From JAQVEM01 sp964616545 (GTDB lineage: Bacteria > Actinomycetota > Humimicrobiia > Humimicrobiales > Humimicrobiaceae), in NCBI GenBank assembly GCA_964616545.1, contig CAZTUA010000012.1, forward strand, positions 1 through 64,000: a DNA stretch of 64,000 bases, given 5' to 3'. The notes under the pieces were generated by a model. The model ran no database searches and was not told the origin of the DNA. It saw only the letters and a program-made list of their open reading frames with translations. Position numbers and translations under genes: made by a program. The stretch's first letter is position 1. Each line of letters opens with the position of its first letter. Below, one piece after another: positions 53,881 through 62,629 of the stretch.

Positions 53881-54119
53881 ATTCAGCTGTCATTTATTTG
53901 TTCAATAAGAAAGCAGCGTATCCAGAAATCAGAATTACACAAGTCTATGGTTTATGCAATGCTGTCTGAAGATAATGCAGAATTAATTAATTCTATAAAA
54001 ATATGAATAAATGTATTAAAATATCTGATTAACAGGAATACCAGGCGCTGGTTCTGACGATTATTTTAATTATTTATAGAAAACTGGAAACTAAATTGTA
54101 ATAAATATATAGAATAAAA

Positions 54120-55121
54120 ATGTCAAAAGAACTAAAAATAAGTCTTTACAAAAAGGCAATAATTATAATTATTGCCTTTTTAATCTTAATCTCATCTCCG
54201 GTTATTTTACCAGGGAAAGTGCATGCTATAACCTTAAAAGAGCTTGGTAATTCAATCGCGCGGTTGAGCCAGGATGAAGAAAATTTACTGGAAGAAATAC
54301 TTGCCTCTGAAGCCGAAGTTGAAAATAAAAGGAACAAACTCCAGTCATTAAACGAGGAGTTTCAGATACTTGAGATAGAGCTTAATAAGCTTAATGAAAT
54401 CAGGGAAGAATTGATGGTAAGTATTGAGAGTAAAAAGGATGACCTCAGGGAAAAAATTATTTTTTCATACAAGTATGCAAATGATGACATTGCAAATCTT
54501 ATAATTACTGCCGGGAATTTGAATGAAGTTATAAACAATCTCTATATTTTTAAAAGTATCATGGAAAGCCAGGCGGACCTGATTGAGCAGCTACGTTTTG
54601 AAAAAGAAGAATATGACAGAATCTCCCGGAAATCTGAGGAAAAGAAGAAAGAAATTGAAGAGACCAGAGATATAATTGAGGAAGAGGAAAAGCTGCTTCT
54701 AAAGAGCATTGAGGAAAACAAAATTCTTCTTGAAAGGGTAAAAAGCGAAAAAGGGGAGATTCAGGGGCTCTTAAGCGAAATAAAAAAAAGAATAGCAATG
54801 GTTCAGCCCCCCGGGCTTACCCTGACGGGAGAATGGGATATGGTTGCTACGGCATACTATGCTCACGGAAAGGGCGGCAATGATATAAATGGCAACGGTA
54901 TAACGGCGATAGGACTTAGAGCGAGAAAAGGAATAGTTGCCGTTGACCCCAGGGTTATTCCTCTGGGAACAAAACTTTATATACCCGGTTATGGAGAAGC
55001 GCTGGCAGCAGATACCGGCGGGTGGATAAAGGGAAATAGGATTGACCTATGTTTTGAAACTCTGCCGGAATGTTACAGATATGGCAGAAGGAAGATAAAA
55101 ATATATCTTGTTGAAAAATAA
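54120..55121 (+). CDS. Secreted coiled-coil protein with C-terminal 3D domain
   Basis: 333 aa. A signal peptide (about 10-37, ending VHA) is followed by a long coiled coil (about 45-225) of the PcsB/CwlO type and a C-terminal 3D domain (about 238-333) with the three-Asp signature: AVDPRVIPLGTKLYIPGYG, AADTGGWIKGNRIDLC. 3D domains act as peptidoglycan lytic transglycosylases in Gram-positive resuscitation and germination proteins. The gene contains a perfect 32-bp palindrome over codons 11-21. Likely role: cell-wall remodelling. Confidence 0.85.
   Translation: MSKELKISLYKKAIIIIIAFLILISSPVILPGKVHAITLKELGNSIARLSQDEENLLEEILASEAEVENKRNKLQSLNEEFQILEIELNKLNEIREELMVSIESKKDDLREKIIFSYKYANDDIANLIITAGNLNEVINNLYIFKSIMESQADLIEQLRFEKEEYDRISRKSEEKKKEIEETRDIIEEEEKLLLKSIEENKILLERVKSEKGEIQGLLSEIKKRIAMVQPPGLTLTGEWDMVATAYYAHGKGGNDINGNGITAIGLRARKGIVAVDPRVIPLGTKLYIPGYGEALAADTGGWIKGNRIDLCFETLPECYRYGRRKIKIYLVEK
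54150..54181. repeat. Perfect 32-bp palindrome within the 3D-domain gene
   Basis: AAAAAGGCAATAATTA is followed at once by its exact reverse complement, ending in five T. It lies 31 nt inside the coding sequence and encodes part of the signal peptide. It could form a terminator-like hairpin. Confidence 0.8.
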
Positions 55122-55152
55122 CATCTGCAGATAACTGTGATACCTGCCGGGG

Positions 55153-55788
55153 TCAGACCATTTTTAAAAATTTAGAAAGAGATTCAAAATCATTTAAAAA
55201 TTTTTCTTCACTTATGGCATTACTTACAGCAATATCCTGCGGGTCATAGAATGGAACCAGCTTGAAGGATGGATTTTCAAATATCTTCATATGTAATTTT
55301 TTTATATCCCTGTATTTCTTTTCTACTGAAAAATATTTCTCAAGGATAATATTTGATGAATCAAGACCCATGGAAACAATTATATGGGGTGTGATTATTG
55401 AAATTTCTTCGGTCAGGTATGTAATGCAATTGTTAATATGTTTTTTCAGGGGTTTTTTTTCAACTTTGGATGGTTTCTTACCTTCTTTTGATGATATTCC
55501 GGGTGAGCATTTGATAAGAGAAGTAATATAGGTATCCCTGACAAGAGATAATCCTGTTCTCTCAAATATTTTTATTATAAGCTCACTCTGATTAAAAACT
55601 CCCGGGGAAGCCTTTTTGCCTCCAGGCTTATTCATAAGCGGAAAAGTGCTGACAATCATTATGTTAGCTTTGGACGCACCTTTACCCGAAACGGGCCTGC
55701 TTCCGGCTTTTACCAGATCCAGGCACTTTTTACAGCTAATAACTTCCCTGTCTAGTTTATTTAAGCTCTCTCTGGCACTTATTGGCAT
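55153..55788 (-). CDS. Divergent uracil-DNA glycosylase family 4-like protein
   Basis: 211 aa. The CKKC pair (19-22) and further Cys in IKCSPG and NNCITYL match the four 4Fe-4S ligands of family 4/5 glycosylases, and YITSLIKCSP and PHIIVSMGLDSS align with the usual YITNVVKC and P-x-I-I-V-x-L-G blocks. The catalytic G-E-x-P-G region is replaced by STFPLMNKPGG, and the C-terminal H-P-S motif by YDPQ. It keeps the fold but probably lacks normal activity. Isolated gene between the 3D protein and the rib operon. Confidence 0.6.
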   Translation of the reverse strand: MPISARESLNKLDREVISCKKCLDLVKAGSRPVSGKGASKANIMIVSTFPLMNKPGGKKASPGVFNQSELIIKIFERTGLSLVRDTYITSLIKCSPGISSKEGKKPSKVEKKPLKKHINNCITYLTEEISIITPHIIVSMGLDSSNIILEKYFSVEKKYRDIKKLHMKIFENPSFKLVPFYDPQDIAVSNAISEEKFLNDFESLSKFLKMV

Positions 55789-55916
55789 TTATAAATAAAA
55801 AATTTTTACTATAAAACCCGGTCATTAATTTTTAAATAAATTTCTAATTTATCAGTATTTTAAAAGTATACAACATAAAAAATTCTGAGTAAATAAAAAT
55901 TAACCTGTTATCTGTT

Positions 55917-56384
55917 TTAAGATTTTATTTCTCTGAATAAGTTTGCCATTTCAATAGCACTCAGCGCTGCTTCCCAGCCTTTATTACCTCTTCTTGTCCC
56001 CGCTCTTTCAATCGCCTGTTCCAGGCTGTCAGGCGTTATGACTCCAAAGGCAACCGGGATATTTACATCCAGACTGATTTTAGCAGCCCCCTTAATGGTT
56101 TCGCTGGCGATATAATGGTTATGCGAGGACTCTCCTTTAATAACTGCGCCCAGGCATATAATGGCATCATATTTTTTTGACTCGGCCATAATTTTTACTG
56201 CCGGAGGTATTTCAAATGCTCCCGGCACCCATGCTGTTTCTATATTGCCATCTTCACATCCGTGCCTTATAAGGCAGTCCAGAGCGCCATCCAGTAATTT
56301 TGATGATATAAAATCGTTATACCTGCTGATTACTATCCCGAATTTTAATTCTCCTGCATTAAGCTTGCCTTCATATTTTTTCAT
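55917..56384 (-). CDS. ribH: 6,7-dimethyl-8-ribityllumazine synthase
   Basis: 155 aa, full length. It condenses the pyrimidine with 3,4-dihydroxy-2-butanone 4-phosphate. Substrate loops AWVPGAFEIPPAVK and GAVIKGESSHNHYIASE, with its catalytic His, are present. It is the last gene of the minus-strand operon ribD-ribE-ribBA-ribH, 22 nt after ribBA, under the FMN riboswitch. Confidence 0.96.
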   Translation of the reverse strand: MKKYEGKLNAGELKFGIVISRYNDFISSKLLDGALDCLIRHGCEDGNIETAWVPGAFEIPPAVKIMAESKKYDAIICLGAVIKGESSHNHYIASETIKGAAKISLDVNIPVAFGVITPDSLEQAIERAGTRRGNKGWEAALSAIEMANLFREIKS

Positions 56385-56406
56385 GGTTCTTCCTTTCTAC
56401 TCTCTT

Positions 56407-57627
56407 TCATAACATATGATTTAATTTATTTTTTTTTGTGGACAGGTATCTTTTATTATTTTTATTGGGCGGGATTGTCAGAGGTATTCTTTTTGTTATT
56501 TTAAGTCCGTAACCTTCAAGACCCACTATTTTTCTCGGGTTATTGGTCATAAGGTGTATCGTAGAGAGGCCGAGGTCAGAGAGAATCTGGGCACCTGTGC
56601 CGTAATCCCTCAAATCAGCCTCAAACCCGAGATATAAATTTGCCTCAACTGTATCCAGCCCCTTTTCCTGAAGCTCATAAGCCTTCATTTTATTACATAG
56701 CCCTATTCCTCTTCCTTCCTGGGACATATAGAGTAAAACCCCTGAGCCCTTCTTATTTATTTTCTTAAATGCCCTGTCCAGCTGCTCGCCGCAGTCACAT
56801 CTTGTTGAGCCAAATGTATCACCGGTAAGACACTGTGAATGGACCCTTACCAGCACATCCTTTTTCCCTTTTATTTCTCCTCTGACAAAAGCGATATGAA
56901 ACTCGGATTGTATGGTTGACCGGTAAGTAATGGCTTTAAATTCACCCCATTTTGTGGGAAGGTTTATTTCGGCCACCTTCTCAATAAGCTTCTCTTTTCT
57001 TTTTCTGAATCTTATTAATTCTTCTATTGTTATTATCTTTAAGCTGAATTTTTTTGATATCTTTATCAGGTCAGGAAGGAGCGCAGCCTCGCCGTCTTCT
57101 CTTATAACTTCACATATAATCCCGGCGGGATATAGACCGGCTATTTTTGAAAGATCTACCGCGGCCTCTGTATGGCCGGCCCTGATAAGAATACCTCCGC
57201 TATGTGCACAGAGGGGGAATATATGCCCGGGTACGGATATGTCTCCGGGACCTGTTGAAGAACTAATAAAAGCTTTTATGGTTTTTACCCTGTCACTGGC
57301 AGATATTCCGCTGCCGGTTACCGATTTTGCATTTATAGAAACAGCCAGTGTTCCGGCATTGCTGGAAGAAGGTTCTTCATCACGTCTAATTATGGGGATC
57401 TTTAATTGCTTTAATCTTTCCCTTTCGCAGGGGAGAAAGATTAATCCCCTGGCATGGGTTATAAAAAAATTAATTGAAGCCGGTATTACTTTTTCGGCTG
57501 CCTGAAAGAACACACCCTCATTATTGGGCGACCTATCATCAACAATAATTATTATTTCCCCCTTTTTTATATCATCTATTACATTATCTACGGGGTGAAA
57601 ATATTTATTTTTATTCTGTGAATCCAT
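56407..57627 (-). CDS. ribBA: RibBA: DHBP synthase-like domain fused to GTP cyclohydrolase II
   Basis: 406 aa. The C-terminal half is a normal GTP cyclohydrolase II with zinc Cys in CLTGDTFGSTRCDCG and GRGIGLCNKMKAYELQ. The N-terminal DHBP synthase half keeps PGHIFPLCAHSGG and GHTEAAVDL but the essential acidic loop D-E-D-R-E-N-E-G-D reads DRSPNNEGV: the metal-binding Glu is Asn and the following Asp is Val, and the T-T-G-x-S-A-x-D-R loop is altered to TGSGISASDR. The RibB half may be inactive. It overlaps ribE by 17 nt. Confidence 0.92.
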   Translation of the reverse strand: MDSQNKNKYFHPVDNVIDDIKKGEIIIIVDDRSPNNEGVFFQAAEKVIPASINFFITHARGLIFLPCERERLKQLKIPIIRRDEEPSSSNAGTLAVSINAKSVTGSGISASDRVKTIKAFISSSTGPGDISVPGHIFPLCAHSGGILIRAGHTEAAVDLSKIAGLYPAGIICEVIREDGEAALLPDLIKISKKFSLKIITIEELIRFRKRKEKLIEKVAEINLPTKWGEFKAITYRSTIQSEFHIAFVRGEIKGKKDVLVRVHSQCLTGDTFGSTRCDCGEQLDRAFKKINKKGSGVLLYMSQEGRGIGLCNKMKAYELQEKGLDTVEANLYLGFEADLRDYGTGAQILSDLGLSTIHLMTNNPRKIVGLEGYGLKITKRIPLTIPPNKNNKRYLSTKKNKLNHML

Positions 57628-58279
57628 ATTCTTTTAATTTCTGCCTGAGTATTTTATCTTTAAATTGTTGTAAATTTATATTTGAGGCCCTTCCGGATTT
57701 CAGAAAATTTACTGCATAACGGGCAAGCATGTCAGCTTCAATGTTTACAATATCGCCACTATGCTTTTCTGAAAGATTTGTATTTTCAAAGGTATAGGGT
57801 ATTATTACAACGATGAAATAATCTTTTTGGACCTCCGATATTGTAAGGCTTATGCCGTCAACGGCCACTGAACCGTTAGGAACTATGAAATCCTGTATAT
57901 CCGGAGGAAGCTCCATTTTTATTACATAAGATCTGCCGATTCTGGATACTTGTAAAATTTTTGCCGTACAGTCCACATGACCATGTACAAAATGACCACC
58001 AAGCTTATCAGAAGCGGCCAGCGAACTCTCCAGATTAACTGTATTACCGGCTCCAGAGTGCCTCAGAGAGGTGTTGTTCAGAGTGTTAAAAGAAGCATCA
58101 CAGGAAAAACTATGGCTGTATATATCCTTAACCGTAAGGCACACGCCACTTACAGCTATGGAGTCGCCTTTATGCAGATCTTTTAAAACTTTCTGGCAGC
58201 CGATCTCTAATTCCCTGTCATATGTTTTGTCCTTAATTTCAATTATTCTGCCTGTTTCCTTTATTATTCCAGTAAACAT
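57611..58279 (-). CDS. ribE: Riboflavin synthase, alpha subunit
   Basis: 222 aa with two lumazine-binding barrel repeats (MFTGIIKETG... and a second from about residue 97 at GGHFVHGHVD). It dismutates two 6,7-dimethyl-8-ribityllumazines to riboflavin. The VSGVCLTV and VDGISLTI motifs appear once in each half. It lies 14 nt after ribD and overlaps ribBA. Confidence 0.95.
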   Translation of the reverse strand: MFTGIIKETGRIIEIKDKTYDRELEIGCQKVLKDLHKGDSIAVSGVCLTVKDIYSHSFSCDASFNTLNNTSLRHSGAGNTVNLESSLAASDKLGGHFVHGHVDCTAKILQVSRIGRSYVIKMELPPDIQDFIVPNGSVAVDGISLTISEVQKDYFIVVIIPYTFENTNLSEKHSGDIVNIEADMLARYAVNFLKSGRASNINLQQFKDKILRQKLKEYGFTE

Positions 58280-58293
58280 ATCTCATATACCTT

Positions 58294-59463
58294 TTATATA
58301 TTTTTTTTGAAGGGGTAAGCAATAACAGCAATATCGCTTCCTATCCTTTTTACACTTTCAAATCTTAGATTTATACATTCCTTTATTTTGTTTACATTCA
58401 TATCACCAAACATATCATAGCTGCCATCTCCTCCTATGATTTTAGGAGCAAGGAAAAAAATATACTTATCAATTAGATTTCTCTTTAAAAAGGAGCCGGT
58501 AAGAGCCGGTCCGCTCTCCAGAAGCACAGATGCTATCTGGTATTTATCATGGAGAATTTTAAGAACGCTGAGTATATCAAGACCTCTTTCTGTCACAGGA
58601 TCATCTTTTACCGGAATAGTATCAATATCATTGTTCTGAAGTCTTTTTATTTTACCTTTAAGCTCCGGTGCGCTTTTTTTGTTTATAAAAATTATCGTCT
58701 TTGCCAGACTGGAGGTTTTTACAATATTGGAATCCATGCTAATTCCAAGATTACTGTCAAGAATAACCCTGTAGTATTTTCTGCCGTGCGGCATATTTAT
58801 TTCTTTTACGGGACCATCCAGATTTCTTCTGGGCAGAAGATACGGGTTATCATTCCGGATAGTATTTATCCCGGTCAGGATGCAACCGTATTCACTGCGC
58901 ATTTTCTGAACATGGATCCTTGATTTTTCTGATGTTATCCATTTTGAATCGGAAGTTTTTGTGGCTAATTTCCCATCAATACTGGAAGCTATTTTACAGC
59001 AGACAAAGGGGATTCCGGTTTTTATTTGCTTGAAAAAAACTTCATTCTGGCGTTCTATCCTATCTTTTAGAAGACCAGTCTTTACGATAAGACCCGCTTT
59101 CTTTAAAACCCTGATTCCTTTTCCGTTTACAAGAGGATTCGGGTCAATACAGCCAATAATTATTTCTTTAAAATTATGCTTTAATATCTCTTCTGTGCAG
59201 GGAGGTGTTTTACCCTGAAAATTGCACGGCTCAAGTGTTACATACATTTTTGAATTATCAATGGGCTGTTTGCAATTATTTATAGCCTCTATTTCAGCAT
59301 GGGGAAGCCCGGCCATACGATGATGCCCGGATGATATAATTTTACCGTTTTTTACAATAACAGTACCAACCATGGGATTTGGATTGGTCTTCCCTCTTCC
59401 TTTTTCGGCAAGCCTTATGGCCTTCTTCATGTAATATATGTCTTCTCTGCTAAAATTATCCAT
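58294..59463 (-). CDS. ribD: Bifunctional deaminase/reductase RibD
   Basis: 389 aa. The N-terminal cytidine-deaminase-like domain (about 1-145) has the zinc site HAEIEAI and PCNFQGKTPPCTE; the C-terminal reductase domain follows (about 150-389, with ASSIDGKLA). It performs the second and third steps of riboflavin synthesis. First gene of the rib operon, directly after the FMN riboswitch and terminator. Confidence 0.95.
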   Translation of the reverse strand: MDNFSREDIYYMKKAIRLAEKGRGKTNPNPMVGTVIVKNGKIISSGHHRMAGLPHAEIEAINNCKQPIDNSKMYVTLEPCNFQGKTPPCTEEILKHNFKEIIIGCIDPNPLVNGKGIRVLKKAGLIVKTGLLKDRIERQNEVFFKQIKTGIPFVCCKIASSIDGKLATKTSDSKWITSEKSRIHVQKMRSEYGCILTGINTIRNDNPYLLPRRNLDGPVKEINMPHGRKYYRVILDSNLGISMDSNIVKTSSLAKTIIFINKKSAPELKGKIKRLQNNDIDTIPVKDDPVTERGLDILSVLKILHDKYQIASVLLESGPALTGSFLKRNLIDKYIFFLAPKIIGGDGSYDMFGDMNVNKIKECINLRFESVKRIGSDIAVIAYPFKKNI

Positions 59464-59495
59464 TGTTAAAAATAATATCCTTTAAAACACCGGTT

Positions 59496-59527
59496 AAATA
59501 AAAAGCCATGGAGAAAATCCATGGCTT
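59496..59527 (-). terminator. Riboswitch-controlled terminator before ribD
   Basis: On the minus strand AAGCCATGGA (59527-59518) pairs with TCCATGGCTT (59512-59503) and is followed by TTTATTT. It lies between the FMN riboswitch and ribD, so FMN binding should favour termination. Confidence 0.9.
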
Positions 59528-59543
59528 AATATTAAAAGTCATA

Positions 59544-59665
59544 AATTTCCTCCCATCCAGACTATAACTGTCGGTCTTAGAATTACACTAAGTCAGCCTG
59601 CCTGATGCTGGCAGGGTTGCGGACTTTTACCGCCGGTAAGGAATTTCACCTGTCCCCGAAAATTT
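59544..59665 (-). promoter_or_regulatory. FMN riboswitch (RFN element)
   Basis: The minus strand has the conserved RFN blocks in order: GGGGACAGGTGAAATTCC, ACCGGCGGTAAAAGTCCGC, the variable stem, GACCGACAGTTATAGTC and GGATGGGAGG. It senses FMN and controls ribD-ribE-ribBA-ribH. A promoter lies just upstream (TTGCAT 59739-59734, 16 nt, TATATT 59717-59712 on the minus strand). Confidence 0.97.
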
Positions 59666-59711
59666 ACTAATAAATTTTAAATTTTCAAACAACTTAAAAA
59701 ATTGTATATAG

Positions 59712-59739
59712 AATATACTAAAAATATAACAAAATGCAA
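59712..59739 (-). promoter_or_regulatory. Promoter of the rib operon
   Basis: TTGCAT, 16-nt spacer, TATATT on the minus strand, about 50 nt before the riboswitch begins. Sequence 59740-59861 otherwise holds only AT-rich upstream DNA of rpe with a TATAAT at 59824-59829. Confidence 0.6.
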
Positions 59740-59861
59740 GTTTTTTCCGGGTATAATGTAAAATTTACCAGGCACATATAAAATGTAAGTTTCTAAAAAC
59801 ATAAATTCACTTTAATTTTATGCTATAATCCATATTGAAATTAAAGAAGGGATAAAAGATT

Positions 59862-60569
59862 ATGGGAAATAAAGATAATTCAATAAAAATTTCTACCTCT
59901 ATTTTAAACAGCAACCTTGCAAACATAGCCAGCGAAATTAAAAAAATAGAGAATACAGGAGCAGAAATGCTTCACATAGATGTCATGGATGGGAGCTTTG
60001 TACCAAACCTGACTATCGGCCCGCCTGTTATAAAGTGCATAAGAAAAGAAACCAGGCTTTTTATGGATGTGCACCTTATGATTAAAGAACCCGACAGACT
60101 GCTTGACAGCTTCATTGAAAGCGGAGCCGACCTTCTGAATGTACAGGCAGAAGAATGCCCCCATCTTGACCGCACGCTTAATTACATAAAACAGGCTGGG
60201 AAAAAAGCGGCAGTAGCTTTAAACCCGTCAACCCCCCTGTGCTATATAGAAAATGTACTGCACCTTGCAGACATGGTACTGATTATGACAGTCAATCCGG
60301 GGTTCGGGGGCCAGAAATTTATACCCGGTATGGTTTATAAGATAGAAAAACTAAAAAAAATGATTGAAGATTACAAAAAATATTCTCCAAATCCGGAAAA
60401 GAATATTGATATAGAAGTTGACGGCGGAATCAATATTGATACAGCACCGGTTGTTGCGCGAGCAGGGGCCAGCGTTCTTGTTATAGGAAAAGCATTATTT
60501 GATTCAAAAAACCCGTCTGAGTATATAAGCAGGGTAAGAGAAAAAGTATCAGATACCATAAGGGCATAA
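59862..60569 (+). CDS. rpe: Ribulose-phosphate 3-epimerase
   Basis: 235 aa, normal length. It interconverts ribulose and xylulose 5-phosphate. The TIM-barrel motifs STSILNSNLANI, HIDVMDGSFVPNLTIGPPVI, MDVHLMI, VNPGFGGQKF and EVDGGIN are present with the metal-binding His and Asp residues. AAGGGAT precedes the ATG. It stands alone, divergent from the rib operon. Confidence 0.96.
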   Translation: MGNKDNSIKISTSILNSNLANIASEIKKIENTGAEMLHIDVMDGSFVPNLTIGPPVIKCIRKETRLFMDVHLMIKEPDRLLDSFIESGADLLNVQAEECPHLDRTLNYIKQAGKKAAVALNPSTPLCYIENVLHLADMVLIMTVNPGFGGQKFIPGMVYKIEKLKKMIEDYKKYSPNPEKNIDIEVDGGINIDTAPVVARAGASVLVIGKALFDSKNPSEYISRVREKVSDTIRA

Positions 60570-60654
60570 TCCTAAATTTTTTTTATCAGGTAAAAATATC
60601 TAAGAATATAATCAAAAATAAAGTTTTATAAAAATTTGAGTGGAGGCGATATCA

Positions 60655-60735
60655 ATGAAAAGGTTTCTGGTATTTATGCTGGCAACTGGTATAGCTTTTT
60701 CATTTTTACTGCTCAACTTTTTGCTTTTACAGTAG
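60655..60735 (+). pseudogene. Short signal-peptide-like ORF, possible gene remnant
   Basis: A 26-aa frame (MKRFLVFMLATGIAFSFLLLN...) begins 8 nt after a good GGAGG site and looks like a signal peptide. It stops at TAG 60733-60735. In the +1 frame the sequence would continue FAFTVDGGDTVKCNSRY, then stop. This fits a decayed small secreted protein, or a tiny membrane peptide if intact. Remaining sequence 60736-60924 shows nothing else. Confidence 0.35.
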
Positions 60736-60924
60736 ATGGCGGGGATACAGTTAAGTGTAACAGCAGATATTAAAGATGATTTAATTATTGCAGAGGGTAA
60801 ATAATCAGGTGCGCCAGCCCGGTAATCGGCAGAGGCCTCGTTATGGGAGGTATCATTCAGTTATAATGATAATGACCCGTATATGGATTGCATAAATTTA
60901 TAAAAAAACTATAAAAATGTGAAA

Positions 60925-60965
60925 AAAAATAGCCCAGTATTTTAAAAAAAGGGCTATTTTTTTTA
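60925..60965. terminator. Bidirectional terminator between rpe and ferredoxin genes
   Basis: AAAATAGCCC (ending 60934) pairs with GGGCTATTTT (from 60951), with T-runs on both strands. It can end the plus-strand unit and the minus-strand ferredoxin transcript. Confidence 0.85.
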
Positions 60966-60985
60966 TTTAATGTTTATGGCGAAAG

Positions 60986-61177
60986 TTAGTCTGCAGATAT
61001 AGCTTCGGTCGGGCAGCTCTCTATAGCTTCTTCGATGCATTCTTCGTCATTCTCGTCATAGTCAGTTTTTATAACCTCTGCAATATCTTCATCTTCGTTT
61101 AATTTAAAGATGTCGGGACATGTTTCTTCACATAATCCGCATCCGGTACAGAGCTCTTTATCTATTTTTACTTCCAT
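60986..61177 (-). CDS. Ferredoxin (single 4Fe-4S)
   Basis: 63 aa from ATG 61177, preceded by AAAGGA; an upstream in-frame ATG (61201) lacks a site. The N-terminal CTGCGLCEETCP and the late CPTEAI give the four ligands of one cluster, with an acidic middle, as in Thermotoga/Clostridium-like monocluster ferredoxins. An extra Cys lies in DEECIEEAIESCP. It is a plausible electron donor for anaerobic redox enzymes, possibly including the complex I-like cluster. Confidence 0.9.
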   Translation of the reverse strand: MEVKIDKELCTGCGLCEETCPDIFKLNEDEDIAEVIKTDYDENDEECIEEAIESCPTEAISAD

Positions 61178-61404
61178 TGAGTTCCTTTCTATTTTTTTCA
61201 TTGCAATATTGTTATGTAATATACAAAATTTTTATTACCATTTCAATAAAAAAGTTTTTATTAAAATTAAAGGAACAGTTATCGTTTAAAACATTGAGTT
61301 TATTGACTACCGGATAGAGGATTGTTATTATTTTCTGGTTAAACAGGAGACTTATATTTAAATATATGTCAAAAACATAATGAGCTGGAATAATCTTTTG
61401 ACGC

Positions 61405-62028
61405 ATGGAAGATATATTAAAAATTTCACTGCCAGGAGAGTTTTATAATAGAGATACTTCAGAAGTAGCAGCGGGCCTGCTCGGAAAAGCTCTGGTTAAA
61501 TATTCGGGCCGGGAAATAGTGGGAGGTTTAATCGTAGAAACAGAGGCTTATTACGGACAGGAAGACCCTGCCAGCCATGCTTACGGCGGGAAGACACCCA
61601 GAAGTGGAATAATGTTCGGAAAACCCGGGATAGCCTATGTCTATTTATGCTATGGAATGTACTATCTGTTGAATATTGTTACAGAAAGTGAAGGAAACCC
61701 GGGAGCAGTTTTAATAAGAGCGCTGGAACCGGTATGGGGCATTGATATTATGAAACGGAGAAGAAAAAAAGCCTGCAGCCTTGCTGATGGACCGGGGAGG
61801 CTAACGATGGCGCTGGGTATAGATAAAAATGATAACGGGGCCGATATTGTAAATGGTGAAAAGGGATTATATGTGTTTGAGTCCAGCAAAGAGAAAAATT
61901 CTGGAAAAGAATATAATGCAATAGAATATAATAATCATGAAGTTATCAGGACTTCAAGGATTGGAATAAAGAAGGGCAGTGAAATGCCGCTTAGATTTCT
62001 GCTTCATAAAAAAAGAAATTATAATTGA
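61405..62028 (+). CDS. DNA-3-methyladenine glycosylase (AAG/MPG family)
   Basis: 207 aa, usual length. It removes alkylated purines from DNA. Family blocks include AAGLLGKALVKY, GGLIVETEAYYGQEDPASHAYGGKTPR with the catalytic Glu, the YVYLCYGMYYLLNIV segment and DGPGRLTMALGI. It is single and plus-strand, opposite the ferredoxin. Confidence 0.93.
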   Translation: MEDILKISLPGEFYNRDTSEVAAGLLGKALVKYSGREIVGGLIVETEAYYGQEDPASHAYGGKTPRSGIMFGKPGIAYVYLCYGMYYLLNIVTESEGNPGAVLIRALEPVWGIDIMKRRRKKACSLADGPGRLTMALGIDKNDNGADIVNGEKGLYVFESSKEKNSGKEYNAIEYNNHEVIRTSRIGIKKGSEMPLRFLLHKKRNYN

Positions 62029-62174
62029 AGAAATAATTTTAAAAATTTAAAAAATCTGTTACTAACTAAAAAAAATGCTTTATAATTGTTTGATAGCGGC
62101 TGATTTTTCTAAAAAGCTATAAATTTTAAATGACTATGCTAAAACAAAGAGCCTGTTTAAAGGGAGCGGAGATT

Positions 62175-62603
62175 ATGAATACAATAAACTTTAAAAAAAT
62201 AAATAGGATGCCTTATATTACCAGAAGGATGTATATTATTAAGAAAGTATGCGAATTAGAGAAAATTGACCTGGAATATTTATTTGGCCTTTTTAATCTA
62301 TATAATAAAAGAAATAGCGGAAGGTGGTTCTGGCAGAAGGCAACTTTCACAGGGGCGCTTAAAGAAAGCTATGATAGTTTTAATGCAGAGATAGACAAAA
62401 TTGTAAAAGACTTAAAAAAGGAAGATGAAGAAAAGACAGAAGAACAGATAAAAGCCGCTTCTGCAGTACTGGACAGGCTCCTGGTTAATATGGAAACCAA
62501 CTGCAATGTTGATAGAATAAAAGATCTAAATATGGTTAAAGAAAATCTGGGGGAAAATTTTAAGCAGTTGATCGATGACAGTTTATACAGGAAATTAAGA
62601 TAA
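62175..62603 (+). CDS. Hypothetical helical protein
   Basis: 142 aa from ATG 62175, which follows GGAGCGGAGATT; the open frame extends 15 codons upstream without a site. The protein is charged and mostly alpha-helical, with no membrane segment, Cys pair or motif I recognise (KGxx start MNTINFKKINRMPYITRR; late KKEDEEKTEEQIKAA). Function unknown. Confidence 0.55.
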   Translation: MNTINFKKINRMPYITRRMYIIKKVCELEKIDLEYLFGLFNLYNKRNSGRWFWQKATFTGALKESYDSFNAEIDKIVKDLKKEDEEKTEEQIKAASAVLDRLLVNMETNCNVDRIKDLNMVKENLGENFKQLIDDSLYRKLR

Positions 62604-62629
62604 TACTTAATAAATATAAATCAGGGCTT

